From Lachnospiraceae bacterium FE2018 (GTDB lineage: Bacteria; Bacillota; Clostridia; Lachnospirales; Lachnospiraceae): 64,000 nucleotides of DNA. Positions 1-8,193 of the stretch are shown here, one piece after another. Each line of letters starts with the position of its first letter. The stretch's first letter is position 1. The notes under the pieces were generated by a model. The model worked only from the letters and a program-made list of their open reading frames with translations, had not been told where the DNA came from and did not search any database. The stretch covers positions 1-64,000 of the forward strand of contig JNKK01000009.1 in assembly GCA_000702845.1 (NCBI GenBank), written 5' to 3'. Position numbers and translations under genes: made by a program.

Positions 1-5
1 CGCTG

Positions 6-336
6 TCAGGCAGCCTGCATTTTTCTCCAAAATGGAGATGCAATTTTCTCCATTTTTGCCTGCAATTTTTGGGATTTCATGCTTGCAAAAAACAGTAGCT
101 GTCGGTTCTCGTCCTGATACGTCCTACTTCCAAATAAACCGAAGGAAGGTTTCCTGTGTCAGGTCTTCCGCTGTATGTTGGTCATGAAGGCGGAAATACA
201 GATATTTATAGATCCGATCATATTGCTCTTCCAAATTCAACGAACGCCCTCCTTCCTTTGTGTAATCTTCAATATGTATAACGGAATTAAACCCTTTTTG
301 TGCGCCATTCAACAAAAATGTTTCTGACTTCTCCAA
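6..336 (-). pseudogene. sigma-70 (ECF-like) factor fragment, frameshifted
   Basis: The intact part (124-336, TTG start) encodes 70 residues ending in a typical sigma region 2 segment (YKYLYFRLHDQHTAEDLTQE, then TFLRF). A TAG stop follows IWK, but the next frame continues with RTYQDENRQLLFF, which is what usually follows in this family, before stopping near position 6. This looks like a frameshifted relic rather than a short gene. Region 4, needed for -35 recognition, is absent. The start lies directly at the 21-bp repeat at 333-353, so the N-terminus may itself be a junction product. The sigma assignment rests on the region 2 motif and is fairly secure; the frameshift reading is an inference. 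Confidence 0.6.
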
Positions 337-353
337 TGGTCAGATCTATTGTC
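333..353. repeat. 21-bp island direct repeat, copy 1
   Basis: Begins CCAATGGTCAGATCTATTGT. Near-identical sequences lie at 7067-7087 and 9240-9260, in the same orientation and each beside an rlmD-type terminator. The half TCTATTGTCAGAA is related, inverted, to the TTTTGACAATAGTC sequence found twice upstream of the second recombinase. It is probably part of the recombination or attachment region of the integrated elements. Confidence 0.55.
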
Positions 354-360
354 AGAACAG

Positions 361-418
361 AAAAAAGGGATTCCGGAAGATCACCTCATCAAAGTGAAAT
401 CCTCGGAATCCCTTTTTT
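361..418. terminator. strong bidirectional terminator copy
   Basis: A run of six A is followed by GGGATTCC, a loop of about 30 nt, then GGAATCCC and a run of six T. It can act in both directions. It lies just beyond an rlmD 3'-end relic (437-474), exactly as the real rlmD terminator (9277-9319) lies beyond rlmD. Confidence 0.8.
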
Positions 419-436
419 CAGGCTTTCTGAGTTCTC

Positions 437-474
437 TTATGCATCTTTATGTGAAAGCAGACTACTGTCTCGAC
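437..474 (-). pseudogene. relic of rlmD 3' end (copy C2)
   Basis: On the minus strand this reads VETVV, then, after one missing base relative to the true rlmD end, LLSHKDA and stop. The real gene ends HVETVVLLSRKDA. Together with the terminator at 361-418 and the repeat at 333-353 it forms a full copy of the module found at the end of the intact rlmD. It is best explained as the displaced chromosomal half of an integration site. Confidence 0.65.
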
Positions 475-488
475 AAACTGCGATTCGC

Positions 489-611
489 TTAATTGCCTTT
501 TTTCTTCTCAGAATCTTTAATCCTGTAATAATCCTCAGCAGCCACGCCGATCTCAACGTAGTCCTTTGGCTTGGCATTTTTGTTGCTCAAGCAGACTACC
601 GTCTCGACATG
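489..611 (-). pseudogene. relic of an rlmD-like 3' end with alternative tail (copy C1)
   Basis: The minus strand encodes HVETVVCLSNKNAKPKDY followed by about 22 more residues ending in DSEKKKGN and a TAA stop. No gene body precedes it. The first six residues equal the end of rlmD; the rest is a different, longer C-terminus. This is the pattern expected when an element integrates inside the last codons of rlmD and supplies a substitute end. No start or RBS is present, so it is not expected to be expressed as it stands. Confidence 0.6.
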
Positions 612-656
612 GCACGAGGAAATGAAACTACTAATTCATACCTGCGCCGGTAAGCG

Positions 657-782
657 GGAACTTGTCCACTGACTGCTGCCTGTTCGCAAAATCGTGTCCA
701 GGAACATATCAACGTTTTACCTGTTCGTCAGGAACATATCAACCGATTTTGGACACCTACCCGTTATCGGGAACATGTCGAC
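657..782. repeat. four short repeats, probable IS21-type element end
   Basis: Four copies of a 13-bp motif close to GGAACATATCAAC lie at 657-669, 701-713, 731-743 and 770-782, all in the same orientation. Multiple terminal repeats of this kind are typical of IS21-family ends. No istA or istB gene is present, so this would be an end left by a lost or degraded element. The family assignment is from memory of the pattern and needs an ISfinder comparison. Confidence 0.45.
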
Positions 783-803
783 AAGCTGGAATATATCTTG
801 ATT

Positions 804-1778
804 TTAGTTTTGATATCGTATCTGCTGTTCTTTGATCATCGGATACCGAATCAATGCTTTTCCGTCTGTTGCCTCTTTGTGCATATCTACGGCTGTAATC
901 TGAGAATTCTCATATGTTCTGTAATAGTAAATTCCCCGATCCATGTTACAGCAGGAAGAATATACGGTTATCTCATATTTTCCTTCGCCAAGACAAACAC
1001 AGCCTCTTTGCTGCTCTACGGACCCTAGAATGTGGAAAAACTGGCTTACACTTTCCTCCTCCGAATTGCCGGAAACTGAATTCATGCGGGTAAATGCCGC
1101 CTTCACAAACCTTGATGCAGAGGAAAGATCACCGGGCATTCCCATCGCGCCCATTCCACGGCTGTATTCCGTAATCTCCAGACCCTTGGCAAAGGTATTT
1201 TTCACAGGTTTATTTGACAAATGCATATAATTGCTGAGATGAAACATCTGCTGATCAAAGGTTGGATTGTTGGTCATGACCCCCACTGGATCATCGTATA
1301 CTCTGATGCCGTCCTTTAGAGGTTCAACTACAATCGTTCTTTTTTGATCTGCGATCATCCAATGCAACGGCGTCAACGGAAGCTCCGGGCTAAAACTTAT
1401 ATTTACCGGATTCATCCGGGAAATAAGTGTCCTTGCCTCATCGACATCGGCACAGCGGCTGAGGATCCATGGTATGAATTCAAATGGTGCCACATTGTCC
1501 GCATCCTGAACTTCTGCCTTATAAGCAGCGTTCCCTGGGAAATTTAATCCAGCAATTCCAAGGCCTTTCTCATTTACGGCATCATAGAAGAGCGGATACC
1601 CCTCCACAACAAACGCTGTTCCGATCATGGCGTAATGATGATTGATGTCCTCGCATTTGCGAAAGATAAAGGGATAGCTTCTTGGCACAATAGTAATCTC
1701 TTCGTGATAAGAAAATTCCAGATCCAGATTGCGTCCGAAATAATGATCCTTTGCATAATAAGTTGCTGCTGTACACAT
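804..1778 (-). CDS. bsh: bile salt hydrolase (choloylglycine hydrolase family)
   Basis: A 324-residue Ntn-hydrolase that hydrolyses the amide bond of glycine- or taurine-conjugated bile salts. The ATG at 1776-1778 is preferred over the one six bases upstream. It sits 9 nt from a GGAG ribosome site rather than 3 nt, and it gives the MC start whose Cys2 becomes the N-terminal nucleophile after Met removal. Family residues are visible: Cys2, Arg and Asp in GRNLD, Asn in GLNFP (Tyr in penicillin acylases, which favours bile salts), Asn in LTNNPTF-like TNNPTF, and Arg in SASRF. The ending CNMDRGIYYYRTYEN is also typical. There is no signal peptide, so it is cytosolic. It is the last gene of the island before the probable IS21 end repeats. 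Confidence 0.93.
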   Translation of the reverse strand: MCTAATYYAKDHYFGRNLDLEFSYHEEITIVPRSYPFIFRKCEDINHHYAMIGTAFVVEGYPLFYDAVNEKGLGIAGLNFPGNAAYKAEVQDADNVAPFEFIPWILSRCADVDEARTLISRMNPVNISFSPELPLTPLHWMIADQKRTIVVEPLKDGIRVYDDPVGVMTNNPTFDQQMFHLSNYMHLSNKPVKNTFAKGLEITEYSRGMGAMGMPGDLSSASRFVKAAFTRMNSVSGNSEEESVSQFFHILGSVEQQRGCVCLGEGKYEITVYSSCCNMDRGIYYYRTYENSQITAVDMHKEATDGKALIRYPMIKEQQIRYQN

Positions 1779-1950
1779 CTTCATCTTCTCCTGTTTCTAT
1801 AAAAAATACCGAATCCATCTACCAATTCAAACACTCTTGACGGCTTTATGTATTTTTCCTTAACATCAATGCTTCGGTCTACCGGTTTTTAATAAAGGTG
1901 ACAACACGTTTAATTCTTTACAAATAAAAGATTATTCACAAACTTCACCT

Positions 1951-2511
1951 CTATATTTCTTCAAAGGGTTCAAGTGCATTTGGACGCGCAATGCCAAAAA
2001 GATGAACGGTTAAATAATCCGGTATCAAAGGTTTAATTTCCTTCAAAATTTCGATTATATCTTTCGTAGTTGTCCGAACCAATCCTCCTAAACAAATATG
2101 GGTATATCCCATATCAATCAAATCAGCAGCTGCATCTCGATAAGACTTAGGATCCCAGCCTTGTGCTATACCAGAAGGAAGAAAAGTATATCCACCTGTT
2201 TTATGTTTTTTCAGGAACGCGTCAGCGTTATCTCGAGTCAACTTGTACCGACGCATCCTCTCCTCAGGGTCTTGTGCATATTTTCCAACAATCAAATGAT
2301 CAATAGAAACCCCTATGTTAAATCCAAGTCTTTCATAGTATTCTAGTATCTCATCGGTTTGAAAAGGCGGATTGTAATCGTCTATATAGTCAAATGCCCC
2401 GCAATCACCCATGACCGGACGAGTTTTTTCAAATCTGATAAACTCATGAACCCCCATTTGTTCTATAAGCGCTTTTTTCTTTTTATTTGACTCCACAATT
2501 ACCTTTGACAT
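1951..2511 (-). pseudogene. truncated DpdA/TGT-like protein
   Basis: A 186-residue protein resembling the first half of the tRNA-guanine transglycosylase superfamily, closest in character to DpdA, which inserts 7-deazaguanine bases into DNA. Pocket motifs appear in the expected order: GDCGAF (Asp102 of the Zymomonas TGT), SIDHLI (Asp156), GIAQGWDP (Gln203), LGGLVR (Gly230) and HLFGI. The ORF then stops at PFEEI. That is before the FDS-type nucleophile Asp and the Cys3-His zinc site that full-length enzymes need. I could not find the missing part in other frames before bsh. It starts 21 bp after the kinase gene, so it may be cotranscribed. It is probably inactive as a transglycosylase. No other dpd genes are in the window. 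Confidence 0.6.
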
Positions 2512-2532
2512 TAAGATTCCATCTCTCTATTC

Positions 2533-5500
2533 TCAATCCTCCTTATGTACCTCCGATCCCAACAGCGTTTTCAGCGTTTCCATAATTGCGGCAATGTCAT
2601 ACGGTTTTGCCAGGTGTCCGTTCATGCCTGCATCAAGCGCCGTCTTCTTATCCTCTTCGAACGCATTTGCTGTGACTGCTACGATAGGAATACTTGCTTT
2701 CCCCTTATCATCCATCGCACGGATCTGTTTCGCTGCTTCATATCCATCCATCTTCGGCATCTGGATATCCATCAGAATGAGATCGTAATATCCGGCAGGA
2801 GCAGTTTTCATCTTCTCTACAGCCTCTACCCCGTCTTTGGCGATTTCAACGTCTAGGCCTTTCTCGGTCAAAATCGCTTCGGCAATCATCTGGTTCAATT
2901 CATTGTCCTCTGCAAGCAGAACCCGCATCCCGCTGAAATCAAAATGTTCATCCGTCTCTTTCTTATCCTCCGGCTTTGTATCTTTCGGTTCCATAAACGG
3001 CTGTGCAAGCACATTTCTCAGTTCCGACATAAACAGCGGCTTGGAACAGAAAGATGTCACTCCTGCATCTTTTGCTTCCTCTTCAATGTCAGCCCAGTCA
3101 TATGCCGTCAGGATAATAATCGGTGTATTCTCACCTACTACCTTTCGGATTCTCCGGACGGTCTCAATTCCGTTCAGATCCGGCATCAGCCAGTCGATGA
3201 TATAGACCTGGAATTCATCGGCCTGATCCATTGCTTCCTTCGCCCGGACCACAGCTTCCTTACCGTAATTCGTCCAATCAGGCCGCATGCCGATCTCCCG
3301 CAGCATAGAACAGACAGAAAGGCAGGTATTGGTGTCATCATCCGCAACGAGCGCACGAAGTCCCTGCAATTCGGGAAGCGGTTCAAATTTCGTGGATACA
3401 CTGGTGATTCTGCATGGAAGCTCTACGACGAATTCGCTGCCTTTCCCCTCTTCCGAGTTCACCGTGATCACACCGCCCAGCATATCGACAATGTTCTTTG
3501 TGATTGCCATGCCGAGCCCTGTCCCTTGGATGCCGCTGACCGTGCTAGTCCTCTCGCGGGTAAACGCCTCAAAGATCGTCTTTTGGAACTCTTCGCTCAT
3601 CCCGATCCCATTATCCTTGATCCGAAATTCGAAATTCGCAAGATCGGAGACAGGGGACGGTTTTTCAATCACCCGGAAGCTAATTGTTCCACCCGCGGGC
3701 GTGAACTTGATTGCGTTGGACAGAATATTCAGCAGAACCTGATTCAGCCTGAGCTTATCTGTAACGATATCCTCATGCACCACATCCTGTGTGTCGATGA
3801 ACAGCTCCAGCTGCTTAGCCGTGACATTTGATTGTATGATTGTCCTAAGATCATGGATCACATCAGGCAAATGGACGTCTGATTCTTCTATGGTCACCTT
3901 TCCGCTTTCAATACGGCTCATATCGAGCACATCATTGATGAGCGACAGAAGATGCTGGCTTGATACGGAAATCTTCCCAAGATAATCCTGCACCTGCTCT
4001 TTATTGTCAATATGGGAGGCAGCCAGCGCAGTAAAGCCTACGATTGCGTTCATTGGCGTGCGGATATCATGGGACATATTGTTAAGGAAGGCAGTCTTGG
4101 CGTGGTTGGCATGCTCTGCCACAGCCAGCGCATCAGAAAGCGCCTTCTGGCTTTCGGCAAGCTCTGCATTTTTCTCTTCAAGAGCCATCCGTGCTGCTTC
4201 TTTCTCTTTGATTTCCTTTTTCGAATGCCTGATACCACGGACTAGCAGGAAAATCACGAGGGCGATAATGATAAGAATAATGATACTGAACAGAGCCATA
4301 TGCTCCCGCAGCACATCTATAAAATCATATGAATAGAGTCCCCCTGTATATCGGTATGATATGTTCTGTGCATAATCACTGCCCAGCACATTGACACCCC
4401 GATTCAGAAGTTTCAAAAGTCCTTCATTTCCAATCTCGATCCCGAAGCATCGGGCATCATTATAGCTTGTCTGGTAAAGAGAAAGGTCTTCATATTGTCT
4501 GTTGCGCAGGATATCATTTGCCCGAAGACCGTTCAGGGTCACACATCCTGCTTTCCCATCAAGCACGGCAGCTAGGCACTCTTCACTCGATGGATAGAAT
4601 GTAATCTCCGCATCGGGATAGTTCGTGCAAACAAAGTAGTACTGCATACGGTTGTTTTCATTCACCGCAAAATGCTGCGTTGTTTTGTCACTGAACTCTC
4701 CTTTATAAACCAGTTCCGCAGGAGAGGAAGATACCGCATTAGACAGATAGATCCCGCTTTCTTCAGAATAATACAATCCTCCACCAACAGGAAATGCCAC
4801 GTCGATTTCACCTGTATTGATTCCGGTGATCATATCGTCATAGCTTTTGTATCCGGTATATTCGACAGTGATGTTCTGCATTCCAAGCGTATCCAGTATT
4901 TCAGGAATGATGTCTTTCACGATGCCGGTCACTTCACCCTGATCGTCTGTATCACTGTATGGCAGATAATTCTCAAGATATCCGACACGAAGCGTGGTAT
5001 GAGTGTCCATCCACTCCCGCTCAACCTGCGAAAATGCTCTTGCTGTGACACTGACAGAATAGTATTTGGCCCGCAGTGAATTAAGATAGTTGGGTTCTTC
5101 AGCAGCCAGAAGCGTCTGGGCGGTATTCAGCTTTGCCAAGAGATCAGGACGGTTGATGTTAACACACAGATAGTAATCAGATGCGCCAAAAACGGTCAGC
5201 ACTTCCGCATGCTCTCTTCCATGAGCACCATCACTTTCCGCCGCAAGTACATCTACGTCATGAGAATCAAAGGAAGAGAACAAATGCGTATAGTCAGAAT
5301 AAGTGACAACTTCCGCGTCCACATGATTGTCATCAAGATACCGGTTCAGAACACCAAGCATTGCGCTGTCCAATACACCGATTCTGCACCCGCTCATAGT
5401 AACCGGGTCGGCCGTAATATCCACATCCTCATCGTGCTTGACAAGGTAATAAGACTCACTGCCCATTATGGCATCCGGATAACCGATCAGCCCGGCCCGG

Positions 5501-5835
5501 TCTTCCTTCCATGCAAGGCCTGCAAGCAAATCAATCTCGCCATCGAGAAGCATCTGATAGAGCTCGCCAAAACCACCGTACACATACTCATATTCCCAGC
5601 CTGTGTATTCGGACATTTTCCGATAGTATTCGTAGGCGTAGCCTGTCTTGACTGCACCCTCCCGTGCTCCTTCCTGAAACACTTCGTTCTCGTAATAGCC
5701 CACACGAACGGTGTCCGCTTCGGTATTAGCATAAACTGAAATTGGCAGAATGACAGCAAAAAGAATAAACACAAAAGCGCAAGATACAAGTCTAACCAAA
5801 GAGATCCTGTCCTGATCATCTGGAATTCGGTTCAT
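2533..5835 (-). CDS. hybrid sensor histidine kinase, two SBP sensors, two REC domains
   Basis: About 1100 residues. The ATG at 5833-5835 is chosen because AGGAGG lies 7 nt upstream; the ORF is open 33 bp further. Order of domains: signal segment (about 10-35), two periplasmic-binding-protein type 3 sensors (about 40-255 and 275-500, starting VRVGYYEN and LRVGYLEN), one membrane helix (about 515-540), a coiled coil, HisKA with the phospho-acceptor in NMSHDIRTPMN (about residue 590), HATPase (NAIKF, DNGIGM, GTGLGMAI), REC1 (Asp in IIDWLMPD, about 880) and REC2 (Asp in LMDIQMPKMDG, about 1018). There is no HPt or DNA-binding domain, so the output partner lies elsewhere. The sensors suggest small solutes such as amino acids. 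Confidence 0.9.
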   Translation of the reverse strand: MNRIPDDQDRISLVRLVSCAFVFILFAVILPISVYANTEADTVRVGYYENEVFQEGAREGAVKTGYAYEYYRKMSEYTGWEYEYVYGGFGELYQMLLDGEIDLLAGLAWKEDRAGLIGYPDAIMGSESYYLVKHDEDVDITADPVTMSGCRIGVLDSAMLGVLNRYLDDNHVDAEVVTYSDYTHLFSSFDSHDVDVLAAESDGAHGREHAEVLTVFGASDYYLCVNINRPDLLAKLNTAQTLLAAEEPNYLNSLRAKYYSVSVTARAFSQVEREWMDTHTTLRVGYLENYLPYSDTDDQGEVTGIVKDIIPEILDTLGMQNITVEYTGYKSYDDMITGINTGEIDVAFPVGGGLYYSEESGIYLSNAVSSSPAELVYKGEFSDKTTQHFAVNENNRMQYYFVCTNYPDAEITFYPSSEECLAAVLDGKAGCVTLNGLRANDILRNRQYEDLSLYQTSYNDARCFGIEIGNEGLLKLLNRGVNVLGSDYAQNISYRYTGGLYSYDFIDVLREHMALFSIIILIIIALVIFLLVRGIRHSKKEIKEKEAARMALEEKNAELAESQKALSDALAVAEHANHAKTAFLNNMSHDIRTPMNAIVGFTALAASHIDNKEQVQDYLGKISVSSQHLLSLINDVLDMSRIESGKVTIEESDVHLPDVIHDLRTIIQSNVTAKQLELFIDTQDVVHEDIVTDKLRLNQVLLNILSNAIKFTPAGGTISFRVIEKPSPVSDLANFEFRIKDNGIGMSEEFQKTIFEAFTRERTSTVSGIQGTGLGMAITKNIVDMLGGVITVNSEEGKGSEFVVELPCRITSVSTKFEPLPELQGLRALVADDDTNTCLSVCSMLREIGMRPDWTNYGKEAVVRAKEAMDQADEFQVYIIDWLMPDLNGIETVRRIRKVVGENTPIIILTAYDWADIEEEAKDAGVTSFCSKPLFMSELRNVLAQPFMEPKDTKPEDKKETDEHFDFSGMRVLLAEDNELNQMIAEAILTEKGLDVEIAKDGVEAVEKMKTAPAGYYDLILMDIQMPKMDGYEAAKQIRAMDDKGKASIPIVAVTANAFEEDKKTALDAGMNGHLAKPYDIAAIMETLKTLLGSEVHKED

Positions 5836-5930
5836 TGCTGTTCCTCCTGTTGTAGCTCTCCATTCCACTACATTATCTTCACCGTCAATATAGCATTGAG
5901 TTGTTTCTCTCTCAAGTCAAGTATTTTGTA

Positions 5931-6884
5931 TCAATATGCGTAATCAGTGACTGTCTCTTTCTTCCGCTTCGAACTATACTTTGTTGATTTGCGTTTCACC
6001 CCGTTTTCCGTCTCCTCCACATTGCTTCGACAGGCCATTTCCAGCTCCACCGCCTCAAACATCTCCTTTGATATGATTCCGTAATGATGTTCTTTAATCA
6101 TGTATCTGTTTCCAATGTTATCAGATCCGGCAATCGCTACATCTCCGGTATACTTGCGGTTTACCAGCATTTTTTCAATTGTACTCTTATTCCATTTATC
6201 CTTTCCTGTCGGTGATTTGATTCCTCTTCTCTCCAGTTCTCTTTTGATTCCTAAGGCTGTGGCACCACCCAGATAAAGATTATAGATTCTTCTGACAATC
6301 TCCGCCTGCTCTTCATCAATCACAAGCATTCCGTATTCATCTTTCCTGAAACCATAGCACGGACGATCGTATAAGCCGGATGTTCCATTATGGGCTCTTT
6401 TACTAAGGCCCCATCTGATATTCTCACTGCGCCAATCGTTTTCTGCCTGCTCACATGATTCAAGCACTGAGAGAATTACCTCATCTCCCATGGATTCTGA
6501 ATCTATTTTTTCCCGCTCAAAAATGATTCTTTTCCCAGCATTCTTAATCCTTCGAAATGCTTCCAACGTTTCTTTCGTGTCCCGCCCAAATCTGCTAATA
6601 CTTTTCGTGAGAACAATATCAATACTTCCTCTTTCACATGCAGTTAACATACGCTCTAACTCCACCCGAACCGAACCAGTCTTTGCCGATCCAATGTCTA
6701 TGAAAACATCCGCCACGAACCACGAAAAATGTGATGAAGCTAATTTTGTAAGCCCGGATACCTGAGCAGCAAGGCTGTCAAGCTGCTCTTTTCTATTTGT
6801 ACTGACCCGAGCATAGATTCCCACACTGAAATCTTTCTTTACGCGGATTTCATCAATCCTTGTGATTTTGAACTCACGCTCCAT
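5931..6884 (-). CDS. serine recombinase (site-specific), first copy
   Basis: 317 residues. An N-terminal resolvase domain contains YARVST with the catalytic serine near residue 28, and GSAKTGSVR and SRFGRD in the expected places. It is followed by a recombinase domain (GTSGLY, RPCYGF, KYTGD) and a basic tail. The long zinc-ribbon and coiled-coil C-terminus of large serine integrases is missing, so this is a compact member. AGGAG lies upstream of the ATG at a good distance. It is clearly paralogous to the recombinase at 8194-9078 and, like it, sits next to an rlmD-type terminator and a 21-bp repeat. It probably integrates and excises the element carrying the kinase, the DpdA-like fragment and bsh. 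Confidence 0.92.
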   Translation of the reverse strand: MEREFKITRIDEIRVKKDFSVGIYARVSTNRKEQLDSLAAQVSGLTKLASSHFSWFVADVFIDIGSAKTGSVRVELERMLTACERGSIDIVLTKSISRFGRDTKETLEAFRRIKNAGKRIIFEREKIDSESMGDEVILSVLESCEQAENDWRSENIRWGLSKRAHNGTSGLYDRPCYGFRKDEYGMLVIDEEQAEIVRRIYNLYLGGATALGIKRELERRGIKSPTGKDKWNKSTIEKMLVNRKYTGDVAIAGSDNIGNRYMIKEHHYGIISKEMFEAVELEMACRSNVEETENGVKRKSTKYSSKRKKETVTDYAY

Positions 6885-7066
6885 AGCTTTCTCCTCAGAG
6901 AAATTTTGCCCTCTTTTAACACATTTTTAGTATATAGTTGTGTGGGTGATTTTGCAATGTGATTAATACAAGAACTCGCATCATCTTGTAAGACGCTTCT
7001 CTGACATCATTTCTGCCCACACGCCATGTAAAAATACATCATTTCTGTGCACTCAACAAGCGTTTA

Positions 7067-7087
7067 CCAGTGGTCAGAACTGTTGTC
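7067..7087. repeat. 21-bp island direct repeat, copy 2
   Basis: Begins CCAGTGGTCAGAACTGTTGT. It differs from the copy at 9240-9260 at a few positions and has the same orientation. It lies between the first recombinase and an rlmD-like terminator and 3' end. Confidence 0.6.
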
Positions 7088-7097
7088 AAACACCAAA

Positions 7098-7142
7098 TCA
7101 AGGGCTTCAAGTTAGCCTTTGCTAACACCCAGAATCCCTTGA
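7098..7142. terminator. rlmD-type terminator hairpin, diverged copy
   Basis: The outer arms are TCAAGGG and CCCTTGA. A second perfect hairpin, GTTAGC-cttt-GCTAAC (7111-7126), lies inside. It occupies the same place relative to the 3'-end relic and the 21-bp repeat as the terminators at 361-418 and 9277-9319. The T run is poor, so activity is uncertain. Confidence 0.5.
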
Positions 7143-7164
7143 AACCGCGCTATTTCGGGCATTT

Positions 7165-7206
7165 TCAGCTTCGCTCCTTTGACATTAAAGCTATTGTCTC
7201 AACATG
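7165..7206 (-). pseudogene. relic of an rlmD-like 3' end (copy B)
   Basis: The minus strand reads HVETIALMSKERS and stop, with an in-frame stop two codons before the His (VS, then HVET). HVETIALMS is a common C-terminal sequence of RlmD/RumA-type uracil methyltransferases and differs from the local rlmD end (HVETVVLLSRKDA). It was probably carried in by an element that had integrated into another rlmD. Confidence 0.6.
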
Positions 7207-7306
7207 TGAAACTTAGTCTTTGACAGTTCCTATAAAATCCGCACAAGACAGTAGTATTGGCGCAACTAGTTATGTAGTCTATGGGTATCTACATAAATTA
7301 CATCTT

Positions 7307-8161
7307 TTATAAAAGCTTCTCTGAGTACTCTTTCCAATATCTGTCTTGACTATCATATTCAAAACAATAGCAATACATTAAGATTGCTTCTATTTCCTGC
7401 TTTCTCCCTTTTATAAAAGATTTCTTAGGCATTTTTCTATACAGCATGTCTAATCCAAATAAATTGTTTTTCTGTCTAAAATCATAATCGTATAAAAATG
7501 ATTGTGGTACCTTAATTCTAGAATCCGATCCACTGTATTGATCATAATACTCCGATCTTTTTCTATGTTCTTTGGGCCATCTTTCAGGATTGTCCATAAA
7601 ATCCATCAAATATTCCGAGCAAAAGGAATACATGTTTACACCATATTTAAGATATGTCTTCTTCATCCATTCATCTATTTCTTCTGTTATATTCGGGAGT
7701 TCACATTCTTCGGAAACCAAACTTCGAGTACGATGCTCATCTCTTAAAAACCGATAAATCATTTCTGCATGTCCATTCAGGAATTTATACCTTTTAATAA
7801 TTTTGGGATAAACATCGTATGACAAAGCTCTAAATTCAGCTTCCGTATCATACAGCAGGAAGAATGGATCTTGGATAAACGTAGGCAAAGTCCGATGCAA
7901 GTATTTCCCATAAGAAGAATACATATCGACCAGCCACTCCTGGATATCATTCGAATATCGTTCCACAATACGTGCATATTTGTCTATCTTTTCGTCATGT
8001 AATACTGTTCTTTCCTCTCCTGCTGTTGTCTCGAGATAATTATTAAAATACTCAAATATATAGTTTACACATATTCGAGTATTCTCAGCTCTTTTGTCGC
8101 GGTCAAATTCGTTTATTCCGTCTTCTGTTTTTCTCTTAAAAATGTATTCTTCCAGTCTCAT
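7307..8161 (-). CDS. conserved unknown protein paired with serine recombinase
   Basis: 284 residues from the ATG at 8159-8161, which has GGGGG 5 nt upstream; the ORF is open four codons further with a TTG. It is cytosolic with no signal or membrane segment, and rich in Tyr, Phe, Glu, Lys and Arg (MRLEEYIFKRKTEDGINEFD at the start). I recognise no domain with a defined activity. It starts 32 bp after the second recombinase on the same strand. The two genes nearly fill the roughly 2.1 kb between rlmD and the next 3'-end relic, so it is probably an accessory factor or cargo of that recombinase. It is visibly more AT-rich than the housekeeping genes. I recall similar proteins beside recombinases in Lachnospiraceae, but this is not checked. 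Confidence 0.75.
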   Translation of the reverse strand: MRLEEYIFKRKTEDGINEFDRDKRAENTRICVNYIFEYFNNYLETTAGEERTVLHDEKIDKYARIVERYSNDIQEWLVDMYSSYGKYLHRTLPTFIQDPFFLLYDTEAEFRALSYDVYPKIIKRYKFLNGHAEMIYRFLRDEHRTRSLVSEECELPNITEEIDEWMKKTYLKYGVNMYSFCSEYLMDFMDNPERWPKEHRKRSEYYDQYSGSDSRIKVPQSFLYDYDFRQKNNLFGLDMLYRKMPKKSFIKGRKQEIEAILMYCYCFEYDSQDRYWKEYSEKLL

Positions 8162-8193
8162 TTTATCCCCCAAATAAGATCCTTATATAGATG

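Larger units (their letters stand above)
6885..7306. other. intergenic junction between two integrated elements
   Basis: No gene. It holds the upstream region of the first recombinase (with ACATCATTTCTG twice, near 7000 and 7037), the second 21-bp repeat, a terminator-like hairpin and an rlmD-like 3'-end relic. Beyond the relic, CTTTGACAGTTCCTATAA (near 7218-7236) resembles TTTTGACAATAATCCTATAA near 9173-9192. The small recombinase-plus-unknown element is therefore flanked by related sequences on both sides. Confidence 0.55.

Noticed and set aside
300-653. 117-residue plus-strand ORF across the rlmD-end relics
   Set aside because: It runs antisense through a terminator and two 3'-end relics, has no RBS or recognisable domain, and its codons are explained by the relics on the other strand.
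2944-3831. 295-residue ORF antisense to the hybrid kinase
   Set aside because: It is a shadow of HATPase and REC coding sequence, and no known fold is seen.
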